A model generated the notes under the pieces. The model searched no databases. It was not told the DNA's origin and saw only the letters and a list, made by a program, of their open reading frames with translations. The translations under genes were made by a program, and so were the position numbers. From assembly GCF_003086295.3 (NCBI RefSeq), contig NC_092050.1, positions 153,518,699 to 153,582,698 on the forward strand: a DNA stretch of 64,000 nucleotides. The letters run 5' to 3'. Source of the stretch: Arachis hypogaea. Lineage: Eukaryota; Streptophyta; Magnoliopsida; Fabales; Fabaceae. Shown in pieces: positions 36,643-48,424 of the stretch. Each line of letters begins with the position of its first letter. Position 1 is the stretch's first letter.

Positions 36643-37971
36643 ATGGCCTTACAAAACATCGGTGCTGCAAACAGTGATGATGCCTTCTATAGGTATAAGA
36701 TGCCCAAAATGATTACCAAAATCGAGGGTAGAGGGAATGGCATCAAGACAAATATTGTCAATATGGTTGATATTGCCAAGGCATTGGCAAGGCCAGCCTC
36801 TTACACAACCAAGTACTTTGGGTGTGAGCTTGGAGCCCAGTCAAAATTTGACGAGAAATCTGGTACTTCTCATGTTAATGGGGCACACGACACTGCAAAA
36901 CTTGCTGGTCTTCTTGAGAACTTCATCAAGAAATTTGTTCAATGTTATGGTTGTGGAAACCCCGAAACGGAGATATTGATTACCAAGAACCAAATGATCC
37001 AACTGAACTGTGCTGCCTGTGGTTTTGTGTCAGATGTGGATATGAGGGACAAGCTGACTACGTTTATTCTGAAAAACCCTCCTGAAACAAAGAAAGGATC
37101 CAAAGACAAGAAGGCCATGAGAAGAGCTGAGAAGGAGAGATTGAAGGAAGGTGAAATGGCTGATGAGGAGCAGAAGAAAATCAAGAAGGAGGTTAAGAAG
37201 AAAGGCTCTTCCACTTCCAAGGATGGTACTACAAAGTCAGCCTCTAAGAAGAAAGCAAGTGCCTCTGATGATGACCATGTATCTCCTACTCACAGTCAAG
37301 TGGATGAGAAAGAAGATGCTTCTCAGGAAGAAGATGGCGATGATGACATCCAATGGCAAACGGATACATCACTAGAGGCTGCTCGCCAACGCATTCAAGA
37401 ACAGCTAAGTGCTGTAACAGCTGATATGGTCATGCTCTCCACAAATGAGCCTGAGAAGAATGGAAAAACAGCAAGCAAGACAAGCAACGATTCTGAAAAT
37501 GGTGACTCACATGACTACAGTACACTTGTTGGAGAAGTGAAGGCAATTTTGAATAAAGGTATTGCAGCAAAGGATTTGCATTCCCATCTGGCAGCACTTC
37601 CTGCATCTGCACAAGACAAGACAAATGCTCTATTTGAGGCCTTATTTGAGGGCATTGAGAAAGGATTTGCAAAAGAAGTGATCAAGAAGAAGAGCTACCT
37701 TGCTGCGGGAGTTTCTAAGGAGGAGGGGTCACAGTTACTCCTGCTTAGTGCAATTGAGGCTTTCTGTCTCAACTCTACTTCCAGTGCTCTGAAGGAAGCT
37801 GCTCTTATTTTGAAGGCTCTGTATGATGCTGATCTATTGGACGAAGAGAACATATTGCAGTGGTACCAAGACGGATTGAAGGGCAAAAACAAGGACTCTA
37901 AGATATGGAAGAATGTCAAACCTTTCATTGATTGGCTTCAGAGTGCGGAATCAGAATCAGAGGAAGAATGA
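36643..37971 (+). CDS. eIF5: translation initiation factor eIF5, copy A
   Basis: GTPase-activating protein for eIF2 in the 43S preinitiation complex; cytosolic. The coding region is one exon of 442 aa, normal for plant eIF5. The N-terminal eIF2beta/eIF5 domain carries the arginine-finger region AFYRYKMP (Arg17) and a C4 zinc finger (Cys101, Cys104, Cys123, Cys126). A Lys/Glu-rich linker with AMRRAEKERL and an acidic patch leads to the C-terminal W2 (HEAT) domain, ending FIDWLQSAESESEEE with the aromatic/acidic boxes that bind eIF2beta and eIF1. The start is the Met giving MALQNIG; it follows the conserved uORF. Copy B lies 10.4 kb downstream in the same orientation. Polyadenylation signal AATAAA at 38024-38029. 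Confidence 0.95.
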   Translation: MALQNIGAANSDDAFYRYKMPKMITKIEGRGNGIKTNIVNMVDIAKALARPASYTTKYFGCELGAQSKFDEKSGTSHVNGAHDTAKLAGLLENFIKKFVQCYGCGNPETEILITKNQMIQLNCAACGFVSDVDMRDKLTTFILKNPPETKKGSKDKKAMRRAEKERLKEGEMADEEQKKIKKEVKKKGSSTSKDGTTKSASKKKASASDDDHVSPTHSQVDEKEDASQEEDGDDDIQWQTDTSLEAARQRIQEQLSAVTADMVMLSTNEPEKNGKTASKTSNDSENGDSHDYSTLVGEVKAILNKGIAAKDLHSHLAALPASAQDKTNALFEALFEGIEKGFAKEVIKKKSYLAAGVSKEEGSQLLLLSAIEAFCLNSTSSALKEAALILKALYDADLLDEENILQWYQDGLKGKNKDSKIWKNVKPFIDWLQSAESESEEE

Positions 37972-38029
37972 TGTCCTCAAACTGTGCTGTGCTTCTATTT
38001 CATTGCTGTGTTCTTTGATTTCAAATAAA

Positions 38030-39050
38030 AGGGTCATGTTGTATTGTGGCCTAGTGTGCTGTGTTGCTGAACCTTGTCATGTGTGTGCTTGTGTGTCTGG
38101 ATTTGGTATCAGTCAGATTAGATATTCTCCTCTTTAGTATTATTGTTGCCTCTTTATGTTTTGGTTATCAACTTATCATTATTATGACTTAAACTGGATA
38201 TTCTTCTGCAGTGTTGTCGTCTTTATTTTTTATTTTTTGGTTGTTTATGCATGGATGAACTTTACCATTCCAAATGATTATTTACTTTCCTCCTTCGTTG
38301 GTTCCTACTTCCCAAGCAAGGAATTGATTGTGCGTGCTGCTCACAAACATGTAATAAAACCAATGTCAGATTGGGAAGAGAATATGTGCCACCGTGACTA
38401 TATGATATAAGTATATAGCTTTGTGAATGGTGATCAAGGTTCGAGCCACCTGTATTTGTTTTAGTTTGACTGGATCTCGACATATTCTAGTACCACGAGA
38501 AATAGATACCTGGCCCTTGTAAATGGCAATGGAATTCCAAGATTCATTTTTCGATAAAATAATTTACAAAATAAATAAATGTCATTTGGCTTTCTAAAAA
38601 CGAGTAGATTTAATCTTTTTAGGTATTTGTATAATTATTTAGGAAAATGTCATTTGGCTTTCTAAAAACGAGTACTATTTTTTTTATATGGTAGAAAACT
38701 GACTTGCGTATTTGATTTAATCTTTTTAGATATTTGTATAATTATTTAGGAGATACGTAAAAAATTTGAGGCGAACTTGAATTTCTAGATTTTAGTTTTT
38801 TCTTTGAAAAAATTTCCACTTGCATAAAAGAATCACATAGAAGATGAAAATATAACATTTTCTAAATAAACTTGAAAGAAATAGCGTTGAAATTCAACTT
38901 CTAAAGCCTTTAATAATACGTATCCTCATATTTAGTGTATTTTGTTATATGAACATAATCTGAGAAAATTGTTGTTTTCTTTATATTGGAGTCTATTTTG
39001 TCAAAAAAAAAAAAATGAAAAGAAAAAAAGATTCTAAAAACAAGACTAAG
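38030..39050. other. intergenic after eIF5 copy A
   Basis: 3' flank and AT-rich spacer. A short segment (CATTTGGCTTTCTAAAAACG) is repeated at about 38581 and 38649. Open frames here show no features. Confidence 0.4.
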
Positions 39051-39370
39051 GTTCAGTTTGGGTAACCAACTTAATTAAGCTCTTTTTGATAAAATAACTT
39101 AAACAATAAATGACTCTGTTAAAAGTAACTTATAAATAAGTTATTTTGTGTTTGGATTTTTAACTCTAGAAGTACTTATTTTATAGAAATGTGATGAAAA
39201 GTAGAAGTATTATGAGAGAAGTAATTTTTTTTAACTTCTCTATAAACTCCTAAATAGCTTCTTAGAAAGTTGTAATTTGGTTTTGAAAATTGCACCAGAC
39301 ATTAATACTACTACTTTTCATAAGTCAAAAATTAAAAAAAGTTACTTCTAAAGTTTTTCAAATGGCCTTA
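39051..39370. mobile_element. GGTTCAGTTTGGGTAA-ended element, copy 1
   Basis: Starts AAGGTTCAGTTTGGGTAA and ends CAAATGGCCTTAAA. Its first 150 bp closely match the reverse complement of 45400-45568 (shared AACTTATAAATAAGTTATTT and GTGTTTGGATTTTTA). Non-autonomous DNA element; superfamily not assigned. Confidence 0.55.
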
Positions 39371-40893
39371 AATATACGGAAATGGATCCTCTCCAGTTTT
39401 TTCAACACTTGACAAAATAAAGTGCAATCTCTCACCTTTGATTTTAATAGTGGGACCAGAAATAAATAAGAGAGAGAATGTGGTGAATGGTTAGATTAAA
39501 CACTGTACACCATCCAGTTTTTTATTCACTGAAGAAGATTCATTCCCCTAAATATACTTACACAAAAAAGAGTTTGACAAAAAGAAATAACTTTGGATCA
39601 AAGAACTTCTACGTCAATTTAAGTAAATATTATACCATTGAATAACTTTTTGTTGATTAATTTAAAAGAAAAACAAACGGTATATTAGAAGCTTATATTA
39701 TAAATAATCTATTAAAAAAATATATGTCAATCTAAATTATTTGTTATACAATAATCAATTATTTAACTATATGTGAATTACATACATTTAGAGTCTACTT
39801 AAATTTCAAGTAATTTATCTCAAGTCATACGATCATCTTTATTCTCAGCATTAATGGATCAGATTTTATCAAAATTTTAAATTTAGTTATGCTCACACGA
39901 GAGTAATTTTTTTAGAATATCATATTATGAAATATCAAACATATACCATTTCCTTTTCTTTGGTCTTTCATATCATGTACTCTTAAAAATAAAATTGAAT
40001 AAATTAGCTTAACTAAATTTTTACAGTAGTCTCTTTGATTCACATTTTTTATTATTTTAGTCTTTAAATTCAAAATTTATTATACAGGTTTTTGAAATTC
40101 AATTTTGATATTATATTAGTCCATGAAGTCTTTTTTACGTTGAATCAACTAATGAAATACAAGTTAATTCTAACTTATCACATCAAATACAGAGTTAAAT
40201 AATATCGTTTTGTTTTGGTGCTTAAACAAGACAAAAACAAGATAGTTTTGGAAAATAAAAAGAGATGAAATGATTTGCACATCATATAAATTTTTGTTTG
40301 TCTTTTTATTTTGAAAAAATATAGGGTACCAATATACTATCTATTAATTTATTGTCAATAATAATTAATTATTATTTTTTAAATACATATACAAAGAGAC
40401 ACATTCAAAAAATACATCTATAAAGACACTTTCATTAGACATCGCTATAAAAAAGATATTTTTATTAGACATATTCACAAAGACACTTCCATTAAATACA
40501 GTCATAAACAAGAGTTAGCAGAAGTAGAAATATTATTGATAGTAGCAGGATGATTTTATTTTTGTTTTGTTCGTTTAGTTATGGTCCAATGTGAAAAATT
40601 AGAGTCAATTCAGCACTTCGTTTGCTGATTCAGTACTAAAAAGAATTTAGAGACTAACATAGAATCCAAAACTAAATCTCAAATTCGTACCATATATTTT
40701 GAATTTAAAAAATTAAAATGATAAAAATAAAAAATTTGTAAGAACTACTTTAAAAATTTAGTTGAATTAGGATGCACAGCAAGGCCCAGGAGGGCAGTAC
40801 AATATCTTTTTGTACTCGCTTGAACACCCGAGATGGATTAGCCTTGAGCCTTGTGGCTTTTGCACCCCCACCTCATTCTCACTCACAAACACA
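39371..40893. other. intergenic and FMT 5' flank
   Basis: AT-rich spacer with a few imperfect repeats (around 40390-40500, ACATTC/GACACTT motifs). Frames at 40772 and 40851 overlap the first exon of the formyltransferase out of frame and are not genes. Confidence 0.4.
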
Positions 40894-43800
40894 ATGTTTC
40901 GACGATTATGCTGCCTACAGAGCACTACTACACCCTCTCTCTCATTTTCTTCCAACAAGAAGCCCCTCGTTCTCTTGGGAGCACCTCAGGTCTCAGCTAT
41001 TGTCCTCGATGCCCTCCTCAATGCTTCTTCTTCCCCTCATTCTTCATTCCAGGTCCTCCTCCCCAAATCTTCTTCATTCTTCCATATTCTATTACTATTT
41101 CATCGGTAGTAATAGTTATTGTTGTTCAGGTTGCAGCTATTGTTACTCAGCCAGCTGCTAGAAGGGATAGGGGTAAGAAACTGATGCCCTCTCCATTGGC
41201 CAGTTATGCTCTTGATAGAGGCTTCTCTTCCGATCTCATCTTCACTCCTGAACGAGCCGGAGAGGTAACTAACTAACTAACTCTCTAACTAACTGTGTAT
41301 TGTATTGCTCCGTTTTTTTTTCCAAAATAATTAGGCATTGTTTATTACTTTAATACAGGATGCTTTCTTGTCGAATTTGAAAGCTTTACAGCCGGAGTTA
41401 TGTGTTACCGCCGCGTATGGGAACATTTTGCCTACCAAGTTTCTAGATATTCCGGCATTGGGTTTGTTTTTTTCTTTTATTTTAATTTATTTGCTGCTGC
41501 CATGGTGTCATTGACTTTATTTTGTGTCTGATTATGAGTATGAGTTATTAGCTCCATGGGCCATTTCAATTTGCGTTTAATTGTTAAATTATTAGGATTC
41601 CTGGCACTTTTTTTTGGTGTATAAGACTTGATTCTACCCAGTCTATGTTTACATAGGCCGGTCCCAAGCCCTGATGAATGAGTAGGATTGTTAAGCTTGC
41701 GAGTTGCGACAGCTAACGTAAAACTATGTCGCATTCCAATGCATGGACATGACAGAATAACGTCTTTGGATCTATGTACGGTGCTAGGGTTGTTAGGCCT
41801 GTGATAGCCAATGTAAAATTTCGTTGTATCCCAATGCATGGACACGATGCAATGATGTCTTTGATCCATGTAGCCGACCCCGGAAAAGGCTTTGTTAAGT
41901 TATAAGACTTGATGTTTGTGATACCAATTTACCAGTAATTTGTAGATCATGAACCTCTCTGTACATTTTAATTGGGAAACGTCCAAAATAAAGTTACTTG
42001 AACAATTTATAGCTGACATTGAATGGATTTGAGGTCTGATAAATATAAGTGTTTCTGAATTACACTTGCAAATATCTCAGGAACTGTCAATATTCATCCT
42101 AGCCTGTTGCCACTGTATCGTGGTGCTGCACCTGTTCAAAGAGCATTACAGGTTTTTCTTTGTGTCAATTTTGTTCAATCCTCAAGTTCCGAATGCAATT
42201 ACTTCCTTTATTTCACAAAATCTGTTTTTGGTTCTACGTGTTGTCTTTGTACTAGGATGGTGTTAAAGAAACTGGAGTATCATTAGCATTCACTGTCCGT
42301 GAACTGGATGCTGGACCTATTATTGCTAGCGAAACCGTTGAAGTTGATGATCAAATAAAGGTATGATTTTCTGGCTTCTCTTTGTGCTACAAAAGTTGTC
42401 AATGTGATGCCATGAGCTTATTACTTTATCTATGGAAAAGATTAATGCCCTTATATTTAATATCTTTAGGCCTAGTTGTTTTGAGAGCTTTAGCAGTTGG
42501 TTTCAGTGAGAAATACTGGATGCTGGTGCATATTATGTTCATGGTATTGGTTATTTGCTCTTTTACCATATTAAATCAGAACATATAGTAAGTTTTATTT
42601 AGGCCTTCACATTTTCTACTGATGAAATTTGCTAAGTTTATATTGACAGAAATACACAAACATATATACAAAAAGTACACTGTAATATTTTCATGTTGTT
42701 CCTATTTGTAGCTGTATTGTTTTTGTCCAGTCATTGTGGTACAAGGCAGCTACTGCTTTTTTTCTCCTTGCTTTTGACAAATCTTTAGATATCTATGTAG
42801 GCACCCAATTTGCTTGAGCTCCTCTTTTATAAAGGCAAGTTATGCTTTGCATTCCACTGATCATTTTTCCTATGCTGTAGTAATTATTCTTATTCAGACA
42901 TTTGCAAGTTTTGGTTACCGAATGAATTCATATCTTCATTTGATGAAACAGGTTCCGAACTTCTGATTAGGGAACTTCCTTCTATATTTGATGGATCAGC
43001 AAGTGTTAATGCACAACCTCAAGATCATTCCAAGGCTACACTGGCTCCAAAGGTAGTGTTAGTCCTGCTTCTGTTACTTGGTCCGAAATAGATATGAGTT
43101 GTCCCATCGATATTATATCAGATAATATAGGATTCATCGGCTTTATTTTGATGTTGCATATAAGATATCCCTCTTATTCTGGTTTTGCTACTTTATGCAG
43201 ATAAGCCAAGATGAGTCGTGGCTAGTCTTTGATCAAGAAGCATCGGTTCTACATAATAAGGTAAACTTCATGATCTTAATTGAACTGTTGCAGTTGTGAC
43301 ATAAAACAATTTTAGGTTCGTGCGTTTTCAGGATGGCCGGGAACAAGAGCGAAAGTTCAAGTAGTGGAGAAAAATGGTGAACAGAAAACTTTGGATATGA
43401 AAATTATAACCACCCGAGTTCGCAGTCACGAAAGCGTACCGTCCAATGAAGCAGATGACATTGCATTTGTCGAGGGGGCATTGGTGTTTCCATGTGGAAA
43501 GGGCACCAACCTTGAGGTATGTCTCGCAATCATGATTGAAGTTTCTTAGCCGAAGCTGGTTTACTTTATATCTTCTTTAATAGGAAAATCGCAATGCAAT
43601 ATTTAGTATAGTTCATTCATGAGCGCTGATAAAAAAGTTGCTATTTGATGAAATTTCAGTCATATTGCACTATGTTGCATCTTAAGACTAATAAAAACAA
43701 TATACACTTTACAATAACAATTAGTGTTGGTTGTAATGGTAATGTCTCAACACAGAATCTCTCTAATTTAGTAATTCTGTATTTATATATTGAAACTTCT

Positions 43801-44070
43801 GAAGATACTGTAATGTTCTTTTCTTCATTTCATGATTAACAAGCATTGAGGAAATACTGCTGTTTTATAATATGAAAATGCACTTTTTCACACAAATTTA
43901 GCATATCTTTGTGTCTGCAATCAATTATACCCTCAAATTCAACATCTTCATTCTGAATTCAGTGATGTTGTACCCTTCAGGTGTTGGAACTTCAACTTCC
44001 AGGAAAAAAGGTAGTAACTGCAGCTGCTTTTTGGAATGGACTGAGGGGCCAGAAGCTAAAGAAATTATGA
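40894..44070 (+). CDS. FMT: methionyl-tRNA formyltransferase, organellar
   Basis: Transfers formyl from 10-formyl-THF to initiator Met-tRNA for mitochondrial (possibly plastid) translation. Ten exons: 40894-41052, 41130-41264, 41359-41461, 42081-42151, 42256-42360, 42801-42834, 42952-43052, 43201-43260, 43316-43516, 43981-44070; 352 aa. The N-terminus (MFRRLCCLQSTTTPSLSFSS) suits a targeting peptide. The formyltransferase domain follows (PLVLLGAPQVSAIVLDALL). Catalytic residues by alignment with the bacterial enzyme are Asn136 and His138 in NIHPSLLPLYRGAAP, and Asp174 in RELDAGPI; spacing agrees with E. coli. A C-terminal OB-like domain (FSGWPGTRAKV; AAAFWNGLRGQKLKKL) completes it. Intron 6 has a GC donor (AAAG|GCAAGT). 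It lies between the two eIF5 copies; part of it is duplicated at 49.1 kb. Confidence 0.92.
41700..41895. repeat. LINE-like tail and tandem repeat in FMT intron 3
   Basis: Two imperfect copies of about 70-85 bp (from 41712 and 41809) share TCCCAATGCATGGACA-type sequence and end in GATC(T/C)ATGTA. The second leads into TTGATCCATGTAGCCGACCCC, a sequence I associate with 3' ends of plant LINEs. Decayed; no coding frame. Confidence 0.4.
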
Positions 44071-44593
44071 GACATGGTTTTGTCACACACAAAGTTGTTT
44101 AGGAAAATTGATTCATTTTCTTTTAGTCAAATTATTTTTTCTTCTTTGTCCATTTTTTGTATGATTTATTATGTATAAGAAACTTTCAACATCTGTGATT
44201 CTCTTTAGGAAGTGAGCTTCTCAACTTGGCATAAATTTTTTTTGTGTCTGTAATTTAAAGTATACACCCTCACCCTTTATACCATGATGATGGTCACTTT
44301 ATGAGTTTTTATTTTATTTTATTTTATATTAACTTAGATGTTAAGTTCCCTCAAAATTTAATAAATTTGAGTTAGTTAATGTAGTTATCCAACAAAGCAA
44401 GAAACTTCATTGCCATAAATATTTATAAGTACAATCAATTAGTCATAAACTTTTTTAACTTTCCGTTGATGTTTTATCTTGCTTTTTTGATTTGTTAAAA
44501 CCTTAAACTAAATGACATAATAAGGTATTAAATACGAAAGTATGGATTAATTGTCAGTAGTTGCTTAATCAATTCAACTACTTAGCTTCAACT
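44071..44593. other. 3' flank of FMT
   Basis: 3' UTR and spacer. The segment AATTGATTCATTTTC...TTTGTATGATTTATTATG recurs in diverged form at about 49225-49290, after eIF5 copy B. Confidence 0.5.
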
Positions 44594-45568
44594 TTTAGAG
44601 CCCGTTTGGGAAGTAGCAGAAGCTACTTTTTTTTACTTTTGGATTATGAAAAGTCATAATTTACGTGTTTGGCACCATTTTAAAAAAAGCTTTTAACTTC
44701 TCGAAAAGTTAATTTACAGCTTTTTGAAGAAGTAGAAATATATGACTTCTCGGCTTTTTGATAAGTCATTCTACCACTTTTTTTTTTTTTTAAATTAATT
44801 TCAAAACAAAAAAAATCTACTCTGAAAAATATTGACTCTTCACCACCATTTTCACTCAAGGTCTGCTAGAAGCATTGGCCTTCCACCATCATTCCACCAT
44901 CATTCTCATGCAATGTTCCAAACCTCACCATCATTTTCACGTAATGATTCATCTGATGAAAGTATTGATCCTCTACCACCATTTTCATTTTCAGACAATA
45001 TTGCATCTGAAGAACAACCTACTGCATATATTCCTTCTAAGTATTTTTTTACCATTTTATCACTCTATTTTTTATTATTAAATTTGTATTTAACTGTGGT
45101 ATGAAATTTTAGTTTTAATTTTATTTTTTTCACATGTGAGTTTATAGCTTGCTATTATTTTCATAGTTAATTATAGCAAGTTCTTGACCTCAATAAAGGA
45201 GAAGGGAGTTCTAATAGGAGTAAAATAAAAAACAGCAACAAAATATACATTGACACATTTTATAGTTATTTTTTATTTTCACCTACCATATCATGCACAA
45301 TATTAGTGATTAGATTAGGTAAAATCAACATTCAATATTGGAAAATATTTGTTATCATCGTTATTTTAATATTCATCCTCTTTTGTAAAAAAAAAATTAT
45401 TTTTTGAGTTATTTATCCAAACACTATAACTTCAAAATAAGTACTTTTATAACTAAAAATCCAAACACAAAATAACTTATTTATAAGCTACTATTAATAA
45501 AAGTCATTATGCTTTAAGCTCTTTTTCCAAAAGAACTTATTTAAGTTATTTACCCAAACTGGACCTTA
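44594..45568. mobile_element. GCCCGTTTGGG-ended element, copy 2 (opposite orientation)
   Basis: Starts AGAGCCCGTTTGGGAAGTAG and ends TTTACCCAAACTGGACCTTAAG. The right 170 bp are the reverse complement of the element at 39051. The interior contains His/Ser-rich frames (44832-45104) without a recognised domain. Likely a non-autonomous DNA transposon. Confidence 0.5.
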
Positions 45569-46030
45569 AGCATTGTAACTAATTTTAGCTAATATAAAGT
45601 GGGGGGTAACTATCATAGTTAAGTTGTTAGGGCTGTTATGACATTAAATTTCATATAGAAAAAATCCAATCCTAATTGAATTGTTAATTGTTATTTAAAG
45701 TGAAACCCTGAAACCCCCTAACTAAATCGCGATAATTGTAATTTGTATGTATTTTTATGTAAAAAATTATACAAATACTTGATCATATATGATCATATTA
45801 GAGATAATTTTGTCAATGAGTTATAACTCAAATGACATAATCTCTTCATATTCATCTAACTATCTAAGAAATTGTAGATTTGAATTTTCCTATTTTTGAT
45901 AAAAAAAAATATTAAAGATAATTTTAAATTACACAATATTAAAGATAAGATTTTTATAGATATGATAAAGATTTTATAAGATTTTAAAAAAAATAAAGAT
46001 GAAAAAAGATCAAGTTGTTAACTCGGAGAG
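45569..46030. other. intergenic, promoter side of eIF5 copy B
   Basis: AT-rich spacer; no gene is seen. Confidence 0.35.
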
Positions 46031-46032
46031 AC

Positions 46033-46041
46033 CTATAAAAA
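46033..46041 (+). promoter_or_regulatory. TATA box of eIF5 copy B
   Basis: CTATAAAAAGG region followed by GGAGACGT as in copy A; the leader exon then carries a CT-rich run (46126-46150) and ends CCTTGCAG before GTAACCC at about 46173. Confidence 0.55.
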
Positions 46042-46778
46042 GGAGACGTAGGCGTGTGTTACATTCATTCTTTGTTTATTGATTTGAGGGGCAGCAACTT
46101 CTCTTCGTTGTTCTCTGAACCCTTCTCTCTTCTCTCTCTCTCTCTCTCTTCGATCTCCCCTCAGCCTTGCAGGTAACCCTAGTTCCCTTTCTCTCTCTTT
46201 TTCATTCAATTCCATCGCTGTTTTTCTTCGTTCTATTTCCTATGCCTAGATCTAATTGAAGTCACATAGTCCGTCATTATTCATCAATAATCATCATTAA
46301 TATTCATCTCTTTACGTTATTGACTTTGATGCGATCAGTTTCGGTTCAGAATAATAATCTTCTTAGCATGTCTTATGTTTCTCGATTTATCTATTTCAAC
46401 GATCTGTATGTTATCTAGTTAGTTTAGTTTTTTTTTTTTAATTCGATGAAAACATGTATAGATTATAATGATTGCTTGTTTCTTTTGTTAATTGCTTTGC
46501 AGTTGTGTTAATAATTAATATTAATAATTAGTATCTATTGTGGCTTATCTGTTTGATAGAATGTTTGGCTTTCGTTTTGCTTAGCACCAAACCGTTCTGT
46601 TGAGAAAAAGTTAACCATAGTTTGGAGCTATGCAAAGTGGAAATTGAGTTGAGATAGCAACATACTTTAGGTATTAATTATTGACATTATGCATATTGGC
46701 CTTGTTAATGTTGGCATAGGACTCCTGCATTCTGCGATAGCAGTTTCCAAGGTGGAAGGTGTCACGTTGAACTCTTTC

Positions 46779-46964
46779 ATGTTTGAACGGGCCATTACCC
46801 ATTTGGGAGCAATTGAATTGCTAGGAGAACGTTTTTCTTCTTCGAGAAAAAAGAATAAGCCCTCATTGTCAACAAGATCAAGCTGTATGCATTGCGAGCT
46901 GCACTGGCAACAACAGGAAGTACGTTGTTGGCAGCTTTCTCTGATTGCACAAAGATCCCTCTGA
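46779..46964 (+). CDS. conserved uORF in eIF5 copy B leader
   Basis: A 61-codon upstream ORF beginning at the first AUG of the spliced leader (exon 2 starts at 46720 after GGCATAG; no ATG upstream in either leader exon). The peptide starts MFERAITHLGAIELLGERFS and ends LSLIAQRSL, matching copy A except for a small deletion in the variable middle. It ends 82 nt before the eIF5 start with no ATG between. The longer frame from 46689 uses an ATG inside the intron and is not counted. Confidence 0.75.
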   Translation: MFERAITHLGAIELLGERFSSSRKKNKPSLSTRSSCMHCELHWQQQEVRCWQLSLIAQRSL

Positions 46965-47046
46965 TAACAAGCCACTGGTCATCATACTTGGAATTCCAAC
47001 TTTTGCAACCTAATTGTTTGTTTATCCATCTTTTCAACTTTTCATC

Positions 47047-48366
47047 ATGGCCTTACAGAACATTGGTGCTGCAAACAGTGATGATGCCTTCTATAGGTAT
47101 AAGATGCCCAAAATGATTACAAAAATCGAGGGTAGAGGGAATGGCATCAAGACAAATATTGTCAATATGGTTGACATTGCCAAGGCATTGGCAAGGCCAG
47201 CCTCTTACACAACCAAGTACTTTGGGTGTGAACTTGGAGCCCAGTCAAAGTTTGATGAGAAATCTGGTACTTCTCATGTTAATGGGGCGCACGACACTGC
47301 AAAACTTGCTGGCCTTCTTGAGAACTTCATCAAGAAATTTGTTCAATGTTATGGTTGTGGAAACCCCGAAACGGAGATATTGATTACCAAGAGCCAAATG
47401 ATCCAGCTGAAATGTGCTGCCTGTGGTTTTGTGTCGGATGTGGATATGAGGGACAAGCTGACTACGTTTATTCTGAAGAACCCTCCGGAAACAAAGAAAG
47501 GATCCAAAGACAAGAAGGCCATGAGAAGAGCTGAGAAGGAGAGATTGAAGGAAGGTGAGATGGCTGATGAGGAGCAGAAGAAAATAAAAAAGGAGGTTAA
47601 GAAGAAAGGCTCATCTACTGTGAAGGATGGCTCTACAAAGCCATCCACTAAGAAGAAAGCTAGTGCCTCCGACGATGACCATATATCTCCTACTCACAGT
47701 CAAGTGGATGAGAAAGAAGATGCTTCTCAGGAAGATGATGATGACATCCAATGGCAAACAGATACATCACTAGAGGCTGCTCGCCAACGCATTCAAGAAC
47801 AGCTAAGTGCTGTAACAGCTGATATGGTCATGCTCTCCACAAATGAGCCGGAGAAGAATGGAAAAACAGCAACCAAGGCAAGCAATGGTTCTCAAAATGG
47901 TGACTCAACTAACTACAGTACACTTGTTGAACTGAAGGCAATGCTGAATAAAGGTGTTGGGGCAAAGGATTTGCAGTCTCATCTGGCAGCACTTCCTGCA
48001 TCTGCTCAAGACAAGACAAATGCTCTATTTGAGGCCTTATTTGAGGGCATCGAGAAAGGATTTGGAAAAGAAGTGATCAAGAAGAAGAGTTACCTTGCCG
48101 CTGCAGTCTCTATGGAGGAAGGATCACAGTTACTGTTGCTTGGTGCAATTGAGGCTTTCTGTATGAAGTCTACTTCCAGTGCTCTGAAGGAAGTTGCCCT
48201 TATTTTGAAGGCTCTGTATGATGCTGATGTACTGGAGGAAGAGAACGTATTGCAGTGGTATCAAGTTGGGACGAAGGGCATTAACAAGGACTCTAAGATA
48301 TGGAAGAATGCCAAACCTTTCATTGATTGGCTTCAAAGTGCGGAATCAGAGTCAGAGGAAGATTGA
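47047..48366 (+). CDS. eIF5: translation initiation factor eIF5, copy B
   Basis: Same domain order as copy A: eIF2beta-like N-terminal domain with the YRYKMP arginine finger, C4 zinc finger (CYGC and CAAC), charged linker, W2 domain ending FIDWLQSAESESEED. 439 aa in one exon. The copies are nearly identical in the N-terminal half and differ mostly in the linker (fewer acidic residues near QEDDDDIQW) and W2 domain (for example VELKAMLNKGVGAKDLQ against GEVKAILNKGIAAKDLH). Both appear intact, so both may be expressed. AATAAA at 48419-48424. Start chosen at the same MALQNIG. Confidence 0.95.
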   Translation: MALQNIGAANSDDAFYRYKMPKMITKIEGRGNGIKTNIVNMVDIAKALARPASYTTKYFGCELGAQSKFDEKSGTSHVNGAHDTAKLAGLLENFIKKFVQCYGCGNPETEILITKSQMIQLKCAACGFVSDVDMRDKLTTFILKNPPETKKGSKDKKAMRRAEKERLKEGEMADEEQKKIKKEVKKKGSSTVKDGSTKPSTKKKASASDDDHISPTHSQVDEKEDASQEDDDDIQWQTDTSLEAARQRIQEQLSAVTADMVMLSTNEPEKNGKTATKASNGSQNGDSTNYSTLVELKAMLNKGVGAKDLQSHLAALPASAQDKTNALFEALFEGIEKGFGKEVIKKKSYLAAAVSMEEGSQLLLLGAIEAFCMKSTSSALKEVALILKALYDADVLEEENVLQWYQVGTKGINKDSKIWKNAKPFIDWLQSAESESEED

Positions 48367-48424
48367 CATGCTTTAATTGCATTGTGTTCCTGTTTCATTG
48401 CTTATGTCATTGATTTCAAATAAA

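Noticed and set aside
40772..41276. 129- and 141-codon frames overlapping FMT exon 1
   Set aside because: They read exon 1 out of frame and run through the first intron; the spliced frame from 40894 matches the enzyme family.
46689..46778. Extended uORF starting at 46689 in eIF5 copy B
   Set aside because: That ATG lies in the leader intron before the acceptor at 46719, so it is absent from the spliced leader.
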